Of a stretch of DNA of 64,000 nucleotides, positions 48,335 through 57,605 are shown piece by piece. A program made the position numbers and the translations under genes. The DNA is taken from positions 61,776 through 125,775 of the forward strand of contig JABJGS010000002.1 of assembly GCA_018703155.1 (NCBI GenBank), in the 5' to 3' direction. Below the pieces are notes generated by a model. The model ran no database searches. It worked only from the letters and a program-made list of their open reading frames with translations, and was not told the DNA's origin. Each line of letters begins with the position of its first letter. Position 1 is the first letter of the stretch. The DNA comes from Francisellaceae bacterium. Lineage in GTDB: Bacteria > Pseudomonadota > Gammaproteobacteria > UBA6186 > Azoamicaceae.

Positions 48335-48631
48335 CTATTTTTGTGGACATTTATATGCTCTAGCAATAGCATAAGTATTATTATTAGAGGCAACATCGCT
48401 CCATACAATATGAGTTGCACTTATTTCTGCTGCTTGCTTTCTAGCTTTATCTTTAGCAATTTCAGTTCCTATAGCAAGAAAATGATATCCTGATGAGCCC
48501 TGAACTTGACCAACTAAAACACACGGTGCCTTTGGATTTTCTGGTACAACAATAATTTTGTCTGTTTGATAAGTACTTCGATATACACATGATGTTAGAA
48601 ACAAAAACAACACTATGATTACTTTACGCAC
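48335..48631 (-). CDS. Small lipoprotein, RcsF/DUF4156-like
   Basis: 98 aa. The signal peptide ends in the lipobox FLTSC (Cys15). The mature part has the pattern CVLVGQVQGSSGYHFLAIGTEIAKDKARKQAAE, then THIVWSD and a late cysteine (C95). This resembles the RcsF/DUF4156 fold of outer-membrane lipoproteins (GEVxGxxG, then N/K-xAA-x-L/I-A-N/T-H/V). The specific function is not known. It lies 26 bp downstream of the response-regulator gene on the same strand. Confidence 0.7.
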   Translation of the reverse strand: MRKVIIVLFLFLTSCVYRSTYQTDKIIVVPENPKAPCVLVGQVQGSSGYHFLAIGTEIAKDKARKQAAEISATHIVWSDVASNNNTYAIARAYKCPQK

Positions 48632-48657
48632 TATATCCCTCCTGGAATCACTATGAG

Positions 48658-49833
48658 TTACTCTTTCCTGGTAACTACTAGCATAGAAACATCATCTGGT
48701 TGCTCGGTATTATCATCCCGAACTCCAAGAATTTCAAATATTTCATCAATATCACACTTGGTTTTCTGGGTGAGTTTTATCAGTTCGACTTCCTGTACAT
48801 CAGTATTTTCTTCATCCATATAAACTTCTAATACTCCATCTGAGTATATAGCTAATTTATCTCCTGGCTCAAATTGCAGCTCATGCTCATCATATTTTGT
48901 ATTTTTCATAATACCAACAGGAAATCCACCGCCCTTAATAAACTCAGCATCACCGTTAGCTTTTAGAAACACTGGATTAGGGTAATGACCACCTATAGCA
49001 TATTTCATTGTATGAGTTTTCAAGTTCATTACGCCATAAATCATAGTCATATATTTATCAAGACGTGCAGTATATATCTCCTCAGCAACTTCAGATAATA
49101 AATCTGCAGGCTGATAGATGGTCTGATCTCCATGCACTTGAAATCTAGATTGGATCTGAAACAATAAACTCTTAAGTAGTACTGTTACAAATCCAGCTGC
49201 AGCACCATGGCCTGAAACATCTGCTAGATATATTGCAGCATGGTCATCATCAATCTCAAAGTAGCCAATAAAGTCTCCACTTAAGTATATTGCTGGAATA
49301 ACTCTATGAGTACAGTGAACACCTCCAATGAAGGTTTTATCTACACTAGGTAGTAATTTCTGTTGTACACTTTTACCAGCGACTTGATCTTCCTCTAAAA
49401 TATCTAAACTCTTTGTTAACTTTCTTTGAAACTCTTGATTCTCTTCGATTAATTGGTTTCGTTCAAGAGCCCGACATACGGCATGCTCTAGTACTGCCAG
49501 ATCTCTAATTGGTTTTTGCATAAAATCACAAGCACCTAACTTTAGAGCTGAGATTGCAACCTTAATATCACTTTCACCAGTAATGACAATGACAGGCAGC
49601 TGCTCATTTAATTCCATAAGCTCTTCTAGTAGCTCTATCCCAGATTTTCCTGGTAGATTTAAATCAGTTATAACTAAAGCTGGTTGTTCACTAGTAAACA
49701 ACTCCATACCTTGCTCAGCAGATGAAGCTACGGCTGTCACAAAGCCACTATCTTCTAGATACTCGCTTATAGAGTCCCTAACGGTCTCTTCATCGTCAAT
49801 AATTAGTACTGTAGATGTTGTTGATAATGACAT
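48658..49833 (-). CDS. Response regulator with PP2C-type phosphatase output (RssB/RsbU-like)
   Basis: 391 aa. An N-terminal receiver domain (about 6-120) has D13-D14, phospho-acceptor D57, T85 and K107. A helical linker (about 122-160) leads to a SpoIIE/PP2C-like phosphatase domain (about 170-388) with metal aspartates D187 (SGDF) and D205 (ADVSGHG) and a terminal PDDVSMLV motif. Such fused regulators act on anti-sigma antagonists or, like RssB, on sigma-S turnover; E. coli RssB has lost the metal residues, which are kept here. No sensor kinase is adjacent. A lipoprotein gene follows. Confidence 0.9.
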   Translation of the reverse strand: MSLSTTSTVLIIDDEETVRDSISEYLEDSGFVTAVASSAEQGMELFTSEQPALVITDLNLPGKSGIELLEELMELNEQLPVIVITGESDIKVAISALKLGACDFMQKPIRDLAVLEHAVCRALERNQLIEENQEFQRKLTKSLDILEEDQVAGKSVQQKLLPSVDKTFIGGVHCTHRVIPAIYLSGDFIGYFEIDDDHAAIYLADVSGHGAAAGFVTVLLKSLLFQIQSRFQVHGDQTIYQPADLLSEVAEEIYTARLDKYMTMIYGVMNLKTHTMKYAIGGHYPNPVFLKANGDAEFIKGGGFPVGIMKNTKYDEHELQFEPGDKLAIYSDGVLEVYMDEENTDVQEVELIKLTQKTKCDIDEIFEILGVRDDNTEQPDDVSMLVVTRKE

Positions 49834-49998
49834 AATTTTTTGTTAGCAAATTAAATACACCTATATTAAAAATAGCACGCACTACTAACTTACTCCAATC
49901 TTTATTCGTAATATTCTTGGACTACAAGCAACTTAGGTTTACAATACATTCGATATAGGGTGATATGAAATTTAAGATATTAGCGGAGAATTATATAA

Positions 49999-51270
49999 AT
50001 GATTAATAAATATTTAGGAGCAGGGATATTAGCATCAACGTTAATATTTACAGGTCAAGCAATAGCTGAAGACTATCAAGATCAAGGTGACCTTGTAGAT
50101 AGCAGTGAAGCAGTTCGTGCATTTAAAGATGGAACTATGAAACTTGATTTTCGTCTCCGCCATGAAAATGCAAAACAAGACCAACTTAAAACTGCAAAAG
50201 CTACAACATTAAGAAGCCAAATGTCATTTACTACGGCAAAAGATTGTGATTTACAGTTTGGTATGGCCTTAGTAGATGTATCTAGCTTTTTTGGGAAAAA
50301 ATATAATTCAGGTGTTACAGGTCTAGCACAACCTAGTTATTCTTTAGTTGCCGATCCAAAAGGTACAGGACTTACTAATCTTTACCTAAAGTACTCAGGG
50401 ATACAAGAAACTACGCTAACTGTAGGTCGGCAATTTATTAATATTGAAAATGGTAGGTTCATTGGTAAACGTGATTTTCGTCAATTCCCTCAAAGCTTTG
50501 ATGCTATAACTGTAGATAATAAGTCTCTGCAAGATGTCACAGCTACATATAGCTACATTGACCATGTTAATACTACAAATGCATCTAGTAGAAATGTTGA
50601 AGGTAGAAGAAAGCTCAGAAGCCACCTTCTAAATCTTAATTGGGACGGATCATATTATAACGCTATAAATGCTTTATTTTTATTAAATAAAGATAAATCA
50701 ACTCCAGCTAACTCAAATCTTATTTTATCTTTAACCGTTAGAGCCAGCAAAGATTTCCAAGAAGTTATGGGATTTAAATATTACTTTACAGTTGCAGAAC
50801 AACAGGCCAAATATAATAATCCTAATAATTATAAAGCTAATTACTGGGCTTTTGGTGCGAGCAAAGTGTTTAATATGATTGAAGCTACTGCGGGTTATGA
50901 GCGCTTAAGTGGTAAAAATAGTAGTGTGCCTAATCAAGCATTTAAAATGCCATTAGGTGACTATCATCCATTTTTAGGCCTTGCTGATGCATTTAGCACA
51001 ACACCGAGCCAAGGTGTACAAGATATTAACTGTGGCATTAAAGCTGATATTCCGAATACACATTTAAGTATTAGTGCTGAATATCACAACTTCCGATTTG
51101 CAGAAACTGTAGCTGGGAGCAAAAAAATAGGCCATGAGTATGATATTCATGGAACTATAGATTTAAATAGTAACTTAAGTGTTGATATTGCATTGGCACA
51201 TTTTTACTCAAGAACATCATTAGTTCCAAAAACTCGCAGAATGTGGGTATCATTAAATGCGCATGTATAA
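49999..51270 (+). CDS. Outer-membrane porin
   Basis: 423 aa. A signal peptide is clear (1-23, ending AIA). The mature part is a series of amphipathic strands, including LKLDFRLRHENAKQ-like and LTNLYLKYSGIQETTLTVGRQ segments, ending in the strand RMWVSLNAHV. The element TVGRQFINIENGRFIGKRDF resembles that in alginate-export and OprD-like porins. The solute is unknown. It is divergent from the response-regulator gene (165 bp between) and followed by the convergent mlaA. Confidence 0.8.
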   Translation: MINKYLGAGILASTLIFTGQAIAEDYQDQGDLVDSSEAVRAFKDGTMKLDFRLRHENAKQDQLKTAKATTLRSQMSFTTAKDCDLQFGMALVDVSSFFGKKYNSGVTGLAQPSYSLVADPKGTGLTNLYLKYSGIQETTLTVGRQFINIENGRFIGKRDFRQFPQSFDAITVDNKSLQDVTATYSYIDHVNTTNASSRNVEGRRKLRSHLLNLNWDGSYYNAINALFLLNKDKSTPANSNLILSLTVRASKDFQEVMGFKYYFTVAEQQAKYNNPNNYKANYWAFGASKVFNMIEATAGYERLSGKNSSVPNQAFKMPLGDYHPFLGLADAFSTTPSQGVQDINCGIKADIPNTHLSISAEYHNFRFAETVAGSKKIGHEYDIHGTIDLNSNLSVDIALAHFYSRTSLVPKTRRMWVSLNAHV

Positions 51271-51306
51271 TATTTAAATATTCTTTGGCTAGGCAATTAA
51301 GCTTGG

Positions 51307-51321
51307 CCAGAGCTACTCTGG
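51307..51321. terminator. Short hairpin overlapping the mlaA stop
   Basis: CCAGAG-CTA-CTCTGG, a 6-bp perfect stem whose loop is the mlaA stop codon, lies between the convergent porin and mlaA genes. There is no T run, and the call is weak. Confidence 0.3.
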
Positions 51322-52071
51322 TGGCTCACCAAGCATTTCAGCGTTTAAAGCAGTATTATTATTAGTATTATCACCGCCCCCGCTATCATACTCTCTGATC
51401 TGCAAATAACTAGCCCTAACTAAACTATATTCATCAACCCCAGCACTCTCTACCAATTGTTGTGGCCCCATTAGATCTGATTTAGTACTAATTAAATAAG
51501 TCCCATAATAAGCATTTCTATATTTTGGTTTCAAATATTTTGGAAAACTAACAATATAATTACCTACCATGCCAATGGTATCTCTAACCGTAGATGATCC
51601 AATAATTGGCAAGACTAAATACATTGATTTCTTATAGCCCCACTGAGATAAAGTTTGCCCAAAGTCTTCTTTGTGTTTTGTAAATCCTAATTCACCGGCA
51701 ATATCAAAAACACCAGCAATTCCCAAAGTGGTATTTATCACAAACCTTGATAAATCATTTCCAAATTGCTTTGGTTTAGACTGTAAAATATCATTAATCA
51801 TTGTTGGCACTTCGCCAACATTGGAGAAGATATTTCTTATACTACCTTGAAATGGTGGAGGAATAGCACTCTTATATACCATAGCCACAGGGTTAATAAA
51901 TAATTTATCTGCAACTTGATTCGCTGCATAGATACCACGATTCAATGGCTCCAACGGATCTTGCTTTATTGGTGCTGTTTTAACTGAGCAACCAGTGGTT
52001 AACCCTAAACATAAGCCAACCATGGTTGTTCTAAATATTTTTATTATTGTAATGTTTTTATTTGTTATCAA
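51313..52071 (-). CDS. mlaA: Outer-membrane lipid-asymmetry lipoprotein MlaA (VacJ)
   Basis: 252 aa. It removes phospholipids from the outer leaflet and passes them to MlaC. The lipobox is TTGC (Cys28). Family segments are DPLEPLNRGIYAANQ, IRNIFSNVGEVPTMINDILQ and EDFGQTLSQWGYKKSMYLVLP. The start is TTG 52071, supported by AAGGA six bases upstream; ATG 52023 would remove most of the signal peptide. It lies 57 bp downstream of the SDR gene on the same strand. The mlaBCDEF genes are not in the window. Confidence 0.94.
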   Translation of the reverse strand: MITNKNITIIKIFRTTMVGLCLGLTTGCSVKTAPIKQDPLEPLNRGIYAANQVADKLFINPVAMVYKSAIPPPFQGSIRNIFSNVGEVPTMINDILQSKPKQFGNDLSRFVINTTLGIAGVFDIAGELGFTKHKEDFGQTLSQWGYKKSMYLVLPIIGSSTVRDTIGMVGNYIVSFPKYLKPKYRNAYYGTYLISTKSDLMGPQQLVESAGVDEYSLVRASYLQIREYDSGGGDNTNNNTALNAEMLGEPPE

Positions 52072-52128
52072 TTTTATTCCTTGGACGATTTTATTCGTTC
52101 ATGCTTAAATATAAGCCAGCAACTCGAA

Positions 52129-52950
52129 TTAATCAACTTGCTCTACATATAGGTCAGTGAAAAGTTTTTGGCCTGGCTCAACAGCATAATGAGTAAAATC
52201 TTCAACACCTTGATTACGTAAATAATCTTCATCTATTAAGAAATTACCTGTAAATCTTTTTGCATCCTGTGTAAGGATACTAAGTGCGGCATCAGCCATG
52301 ATATCTGTATTCCTGCTTGCCCTCATAATTTCTTTAGGAAAATTATGCTGAATGGCAGCAGTTGCTATAGTGGTTTTTGGCCATAATGAATTTACAGCTA
52401 TCCCTAACTCTTTTAGCTCTTCATGCAAACCTAAAGTACACATGCTCATTCCATACTTAGACATAGTGTAAGCTGTATGTGCTTTAAACCATTTTGAGTC
52501 CATGTTTAAAGGAGGTGATAAATTTAAGATATGTGCATTAGATGATTTAGCTAAATGATCTATCGCAGCTCTTGAGCAAGCAAAAGTGGCTCGTGCATTC
52601 ACCCCCATCATTAAATCATACTTTTTCATTGTTGTAGCTTTAGTATTAGTTAAAGAGATAGCACTAGCGTTATTAATTAGAACATCTAAAGTGCCAAAAA
52701 CATTTACGGTTTCAGCAATTGCAGCTTCAATTGCATTTTCATCTCTAACATCTAACTGCAATGCAAGAGCTTTAGCACCTAAGGCCTCAACTTCTTCAGC
52801 AACCTCACCAATAGTACCATCTAACTTTGGATGTGGCTCTTTAGTTTTTGCAGCTATTACTATATTAGCGCCTTCCTGTGCTAGTTTTAAAGCTATTGCA
52901 CGCCCAATTCCCCTGCTTGCGCCAGTAATAAAAATTGTTTTACCTTCCAT
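52129..52950 (-). CDS. Short-chain dehydrogenase, HSDL2-like
   Basis: 273 aa. A classical SDR with cofactor motif TGASRGIG (9-16), DV (67-68), NNAS (93-96) and the catalytic pair Y161-x3-K165, with S145 in NLSPPLN. The stretch ILNLSPPLN...WFKAHTAYTMSKYGMSM is close to the hydroxysteroid dehydrogenase-like 2 group found in animals and many bacteria. Substrate unknown, probably a lipid or acyl alcohol. It precedes mlaA on the same strand. Confidence 0.92.
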   Translation of the reverse strand: MEGKTIFITGASRGIGRAIALKLAQEGANIVIAAKTKEPHPKLDGTIGEVAEEVEALGAKALALQLDVRDENAIEAAIAETVNVFGTLDVLINNASAISLTNTKATTMKKYDLMMGVNARATFACSRAAIDHLAKSSNAHILNLSPPLNMDSKWFKAHTAYTMSKYGMSMCTLGLHEELKELGIAVNSLWPKTTIATAAIQHNFPKEIMRASRNTDIMADAALSILTQDAKRFTGNFLIDEDYLRNQGVEDFTHYAVEPGQKLFTDLYVEQVD

Positions 52951-53044
52951 AGAATTTATCCTTATACCTATCGTAGAAATAACTCTTTTGTTAAGATAAT
53001 TATTATATAGCTATTAAATTAAAAATCTATCATCGGGGGTAACA

Positions 53045-53914
53045 ATGAAACATGAACAATTCATGCTGGCTGTAGAAAAAACAGAAGCCTTATTTAATCA
53101 ATATATAGAAATGCAACAAACACGATTTTCAAAATTATCTGGAGCACAGGCTCCATCTAAATTTATGTCGATGGCAGTTACCACAAATGAAGAATTAAAT
53201 GCCACATCTATTTTAGAAAACTTAGGTGCACTTTCTATTCAAAAAGAATCCCATACCCCAAATGACGAACATGAACTTGGTGAGTATATTGCTCAATTCA
53301 TGGAAGCATTTAAAATCCAATCTTTTAATGTTACTGCCATGGCAACTTTTGCACCAATTCCTGCCCATACAGATGGTGCTAGTGCTGTTCAAAGAGTTCA
53401 AAGTGTCTACGATGAGCTTCTTGCAATTGATGGGGTGCTTGATATATTACACCCAGCTCAACAGTCATGGCACTCAAAAAATAACCATGATGGTGCACTT
53501 CATGTCAAAGCATTTTGTACAGTGTTTGCAGGAAAAATTTCAAGAGATATTGTTAAATGTAAAAAAGGATTACGAGATATTATAGCTGAACGAAGAGAAT
53601 TTAATGCAGCATTAGTTAGTAATGTAGATGCTTCTGTACATATAGAAGTATCAGAACTTACCAAGATGAGCAATAGGCTATCTAATGAGCAGCGTGATTT
53701 ATACCCAGATCCAGAACTTGGCGGCAGCTTTACACCTACTTTTAATATGCTGCAAGAATGCCTAGATACAGCTGTTGATACTGTACCTATGCTGGCAGCC
53801 TTGCAAACTCTGAATATTTCATCCACTCCAGCTGCAATTGCTGAGGCTGAAGCAACAGCTAAAATTGAAGAGGATGAAGCCTTTACCGTTGCAGCTAGAA
53901 ATAAACTTTCATAA
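53045..53914 (+). CDS. Unknown 289-aa helical protein
   Basis: No family recognised. The start has GGGGG upstream (ATCGGGGGTAACA before the ATG). The protein is soluble and mainly helical: an N-terminal helical pair (1-50), a central part with TDGASAVQRVQSVYDELLAIDGVLDILHP, and a Glu/Ala-rich C-terminal helix (AAIAEAEATAKIEEDEAF). No signal peptide or membrane segment is present. It stands alone, divergent from the SDR gene, and ends in a strong hairpin. Function cannot be inferred. Confidence 0.6.
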   Translation: MKHEQFMLAVEKTEALFNQYIEMQQTRFSKLSGAQAPSKFMSMAVTTNEELNATSILENLGALSIQKESHTPNDEHELGEYIAQFMEAFKIQSFNVTAMATFAPIPAHTDGASAVQRVQSVYDELLAIDGVLDILHPAQQSWHSKNNHDGALHVKAFCTVFAGKISRDIVKCKKGLRDIIAERREFNAALVSNVDASVHIEVSELTKMSNRLSNEQRDLYPDPELGGSFTPTFNMLQECLDTAVDTVPMLAALQTLNISSTPAAIAEAEATAKIEEDEAFTVAARNKLS

Positions 53915-53925
53915 TAAAATATAGT

Positions 53926-53953
53926 ATAAAAAAAGGGCGCATAATGCGCCCTT
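53926..53953 (-). terminator. Strong terminator, best on the minus strand
   Basis: The stem AAGGGCGCA/TGCGCCCTT with a 3-base loop is followed on the minus strand by seven T residues, ending the barrel gene at 53974. On the plus strand the same hairpin ends the 289-aa gene but is followed only by ATATATT. Confidence 0.85.
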
Positions 53954-53973
53954 ATATATTCATCTAAAATATT

Positions 53974-54669
53974 TTAGACGTAAAAATAACCACCTAAACC
54001 TATTGTATAACTACTTTCAGTTGGTGCATCATTCGCAGTATTCTGCACATCTTTGTATCTAAACTTAACTTTGCCAGTGGCATTATAACCAACCTTAAAT
54101 CTAACTCCAAAGGTATCTGTAACCAAGCCTTGCACACCTAGACCAACTCGTAAATATGATCTGGTTTTTGACCCTAAAGAATGTAATGTATCAAAGTTAG
54201 TACCAGGCACACTCAAGTTATATTTTGGCTTGAATCTGGCCCAACCAACTCCAACATAACCTAGTGCTTCCCAGCTTTCATGAAGTGGTAAAAATCCAGT
54301 AACATCAGCGTTTGTTGTTATCATCCTTAATTGTGAATCAATAGATAACTGACCACCACTGGTATTAGTTAGCCCAGCTAATGTCGCACCATTGGCAAGT
54401 GTTGTAGTTTTTGTTTTTCTAGTAGTCCACTCAAAACCAAACTCTAGGCCATAATACATTGATGGCCTGATCCCAAATGCTATATTTGATCCAAAGGCTG
54501 TATTATTAAACATAGTTTCCCAAGATGGTCTTAACTTTACTGTATGCCATTGCCCATCTAAAGCAAAATAATAATCGACCTGATCACTTTCTATTGCATA
54601 ACTAGAGCCTGAATAGGCTATAAGAAGAGCTGATGCCATTAGCGGCATCCTTTTAAATATATCTTTCAT
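53974..54669 (-). CDS. Outer-membrane beta-barrel protein
   Basis: 231 aa. A signal peptide spans residues 1-25 (SSYA-IE). The mature part shows alternating strands and ends in the aromatic-terminated strand IGLGGYFYV, the C-terminal signature recognised by BamA. Segments GLEFGFEWTTRKTK and LANGATLAGL resemble GFDFEYMYSAEKKK and LANSTFLGAAV of the barrel at 29126-29815, so the two are probably distant paralogues. Function unknown; Legionella-type genomes have several such small barrels. Confidence 0.75.
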   Translation of the reverse strand: MKDIFKRMPLMASALLIAYSGSSYAIESDQVDYYFALDGQWHTVKLRPSWETMFNNTAFGSNIAFGIRPSMYYGLEFGFEWTTRKTKTTTLANGATLAGLTNTSGGQLSIDSQLRMITTNADVTGFLPLHESWEALGYVGVGWARFKPKYNLSVPGTNFDTLHSLGSKTRSYLRVGLGVQGLVTDTFGVRFKVGYNATGKVKFRYKDVQNTANDAPTESSYTIGLGGYFYV

Positions 54670-54772
54670 GATAAGTCATCCTAGCTTTCCATATCTTGGA
54701 CATATTATAACTCAGGATCACAAAACTAAGAAAGAGTTGCCCTGCATTTAATATTACAGGGCAATAAATTTT

Positions 54773-56080
54773 TTAATAACTAGAGCGACAATTAGTCTCT
54801 TTAAGGAAGAATAGAATAACCAATGAGATTATTAGACATACAGGCAATGCAATTAAAGCTTCTTGATATTCATGTAAAGTGTATAGTCTTTCACCCGTGG
54901 TGGCGTCTATAGTTCCAGTGCTTACTGAATCTAATACTCTACCGATAATATACTGGAAAAAAGCACCACCAAAGGTATTCAAGGTATTTATGAAGCCAAC
55001 TGCAGTACCAGACAATTCAGGTCTGTTTTTCTCTTTTATCACTGCAAAAGCAATAATAAAGCCACTAGAGCAAAACCCTAGCAAAAACATTAGTAATCCC
55101 ATTACTGGCACAGATATGTCAGGTAGATACACAATCATTAGAGTGGTTGCTAAAGTTGTTATATTGGCTATATACATAGGCAAATTACGCTTTCCAATAT
55201 GGTCTGATACCCAGCCAAATAAAGGTCCACCACAAGCCCACCCAATAAAGATTAAAGATACTATGGAGCCAGCCTCCATTGGTAAATAACCATGTGCTTC
55301 TATTAAGAAAGGTACTCCCCATAGAGCACCAAAGGCTAGTGTTGGTACAAACATAAGCCCTGCGTATGATGAAGCTATCCAAGCTTGTGGGCATTTTACA
55401 ACCTCCATCACATCTTTAAATATATTTATTTTTGTACGATTTTTAACCTTAATATTGCTAGCGCTCTCTTTATCACGCACTAAAGACCACAACATTATGG
55501 CAATAATAATCCCTACTACAGCAGCCATACACATTGCCTGACGCCAACCCACCTGAGTAACAATCAAGTTCACAGTCGAAAGACCAAAAGCTGCTCCCAA
55601 CATGCCTATAGTAACCATCAAGCCAATAAATAGTGCAAATCGTTTTGCTGGGAACCAATCCGAAGCTATTTTAGTACAACCAACAACAGCAAATGATGCC
55701 CCGAATCCAATTAATAACCTACCTAACATAGCCATTTCTAAGGTTACAGCCCATCCAAAAACGAAACTTCCTAAGGCACATGACAGGCTAGCAACAGTTA
55801 ATAAGCGCCTTGGACCATATTTATCCATTAAGATGCCAACAGGTATTTGCATAAGCCCATATGACCAAAGATAACATGATGCTAAAGCCCCAAGAGCAGC
55901 CCCAGAACAGTTAAATTCAAGCATCAATTCAGACTTCATTGCAGATGGAGAGACGTTTAAAAGATTATCAAAAAAATAGAATATTGTGGCTAGACCCCAT
56001 ATGAAAAGGCCTTTTTGAGCTATTTTAATTTTTGGCGCACACTTCCCAGATTCATCATAGTTTGTTGTCATACTATTCAT
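54773..56080 (-). CDS. Major facilitator superfamily transporter
   Basis: 435 aa with 12 membrane helices. The loop 2-3 motif is GILMDKYGPRRLL and the second-half equivalent GWVSDHIGKRNLP. The opening LFIWGLATIFYFFDNLLNVSPSAMKSELMLEFN is like that of anion:cation and Legionella Mfs-type transporters. The substrate is unknown; in intracellular relatives such carriers import host metabolites. The start ATG has AGGAG nine bases upstream. It lies downstream of the 56-58.6 kb cluster on the same strand with a 247-bp gap in which I see nothing but a possible promoter. Confidence 0.88.
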   Translation of the reverse strand: MNSMTTNYDESGKCAPKIKIAQKGLFIWGLATIFYFFDNLLNVSPSAMKSELMLEFNCSGAALGALASCYLWSYGLMQIPVGILMDKYGPRRLLTVASLSCALGSFVFGWAVTLEMAMLGRLLIGFGASFAVVGCTKIASDWFPAKRFALFIGLMVTIGMLGAAFGLSTVNLIVTQVGWRQAMCMAAVVGIIIAIMLWSLVRDKESASNIKVKNRTKINIFKDVMEVVKCPQAWIASSYAGLMFVPTLAFGALWGVPFLIEAHGYLPMEAGSIVSLIFIGWACGGPLFGWVSDHIGKRNLPMYIANITTLATTLMIVYLPDISVPVMGLLMFLLGFCSSGFIIAFAVIKEKNRPELSGTAVGFINTLNTFGGAFFQYIIGRVLDSVSTGTIDATTGERLYTLHEYQEALIALPVCLIISLVILFFLKETNCRSSY

Positions 56081-56327
56081 TCTAACAGACTCCTGCCATT
56101 ATTACTATTTTTATAGTGGGGTCTAGCAGTCTGCCCGAGTTTGGATTAGTTGTAAACCTAATCTTCTCAAAATTATGTGTAAGCTCCCGAACCACCTTAT
56201 ATTAAAATAATTAGCAAAAATAACAGCACTATTAACTAGTCTATCTGCTTACCTTTAAGTCATTATACTTGAGTCAAAAAACTAATTACTCATGATAGTA
56301 ATATAAAGTAATTCTCTAGCCTATGTA

Positions 56328-57536
56328 TCAAGCCATATCCAAATAAGGAGATAAAGATTTTTTAGAGCCATGTCTTGATCTTGGCTTTCCATTCACATAA
56401 TTATCTACCATAGGAGTATGCATATACCTCTCTCCATATGCGGCTGCTAAAAAACTACTAGTTGGCACCCAACCTGTCATAGTCCTATTATCTGCATTAA
56501 TTCTAGAGCTAATACCATCTAACCTAGATATTTCAATGCCCGTTACTGTTTCTAAACCAATTGTAAGAACGTTACTATTATCTTTAGAATGATAACTAAT
56601 ATTTCTTTTACCTTCTAATTCCTTTACTCGATTTTTTAGTTCATCTATTTTGCCACGATACCCTAATTCAAGTTGCGAAGGTAAAACACTATCACTAACA
56701 TATGCTCCTGTTCTTATTTGCTTTGCAAGCTCCATGGATGCTGTAAATTCAGCATATCTTATAAAATTAAATTGCTGTAGAGCTGTAACTAATCGCTGAG
56801 TATTTGGTATACACAATCTCATTAATAATGGACCTGAGCGAGGATGTCTAAACGCTTTGTCAATATCACCATTAATAAAATCAACTGCAGCTTGGACATG
56901 AGATACATTTGATATTTCTGAGATTTCCATCATTTTTTTTCTAATATTATTTGCCTCATCCAATGTAAGTTGTATTTTCTCATTACGGCCTACTTCATTT
57001 AATATTAGAGGTATGTGCTTATTAATTTCTTTTAAATCTAATTCCTTTATTTCTGATATTCCTGGGTCATCGACACCATATCTAAATTTTGAATATATGC
57101 TATACAACCCACCAAAAACATATTGTCCTATAGAGCCACCGACTAGAGTTGTTCCCGTTCCCATTGCCCATAATAATAGTTTGTGTTCACGAAGCATTAA
57201 AGAATTAGATAATAAATCTTTAAAAGAGTGATTTATGGCTGGCAGACCAAACATTGTTCCATAAAAAAATGCCATTGCAGATAACAGAATACAGACAGAA
57301 ACAAAAGTTGATTGACCACGTCGTTTAGGATATTTAATATAATTTTTAAAATGATTTTTTATAGACATAATTCCATAAAACAACGTACCTCTATCCGGAA
57401 AATCAAATCCTAGCGGCATTGATCGAGAAATATTATACATATCTATATATTTATCATTAAGTTCTTTTCTAGCAGCAACTGGCATCCTTGTTGTAGCTTT
57501 ATCTATCACTATTTCACGGACATGCTCATTAGCCAT
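56328..57536 (-). CDS. Unknown 402-aa membrane protein, two-helix module
   Basis: No family recognised. A basic N-terminal segment (about 1-76, YPKRRGQ at the end) precedes membrane helices at about 78-99 and 119-143. The second helix is rich in glycine (GTGTTLVGGSIGQYVFGG). A cytoplasmic or luminal helical domain of 260 residues follows, with a coiled-coil-like part near 300-320. The tail is polar and basic (GKPRSRHGSKKSLSP). Its first 205 residues match the layout of the neighbouring 171-aa protein. No signal peptide. Two-helix hairpin proteins of this kind are common among effectors that insert in host membranes, which is inference here. Confidence 0.6.
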   Translation of the reverse strand: MANEHVREIVIDKATTRMPVAARKELNDKYIDMYNISRSMPLGFDFPDRGTLFYGIMSIKNHFKNYIKYPKRRGQSTFVSVCILLSAMAFFYGTMFGLPAINHSFKDLLSNSLMLREHKLLLWAMGTGTTLVGGSIGQYVFGGLYSIYSKFRYGVDDPGISEIKELDLKEINKHIPLILNEVGRNEKIQLTLDEANNIRKKMMEISEISNVSHVQAAVDFINGDIDKAFRHPRSGPLLMRLCIPNTQRLVTALQQFNFIRYAEFTASMELAKQIRTGAYVSDSVLPSQLELGYRGKIDELKNRVKELEGKRNISYHSKDNSNVLTIGLETVTGIEISRLDGISSRINADNRTMTGWVPTSSFLAAAYGERYMHTPMVDNYVNGKPRSRHGSKKSLSPYLDMA

Positions 57537-57605
57537 TACCTCATTTAAATTTCCTTGGAAAAGATATTTGTATGCAGTTAATAAATCTCGACTTATATCA
57601 GGATA

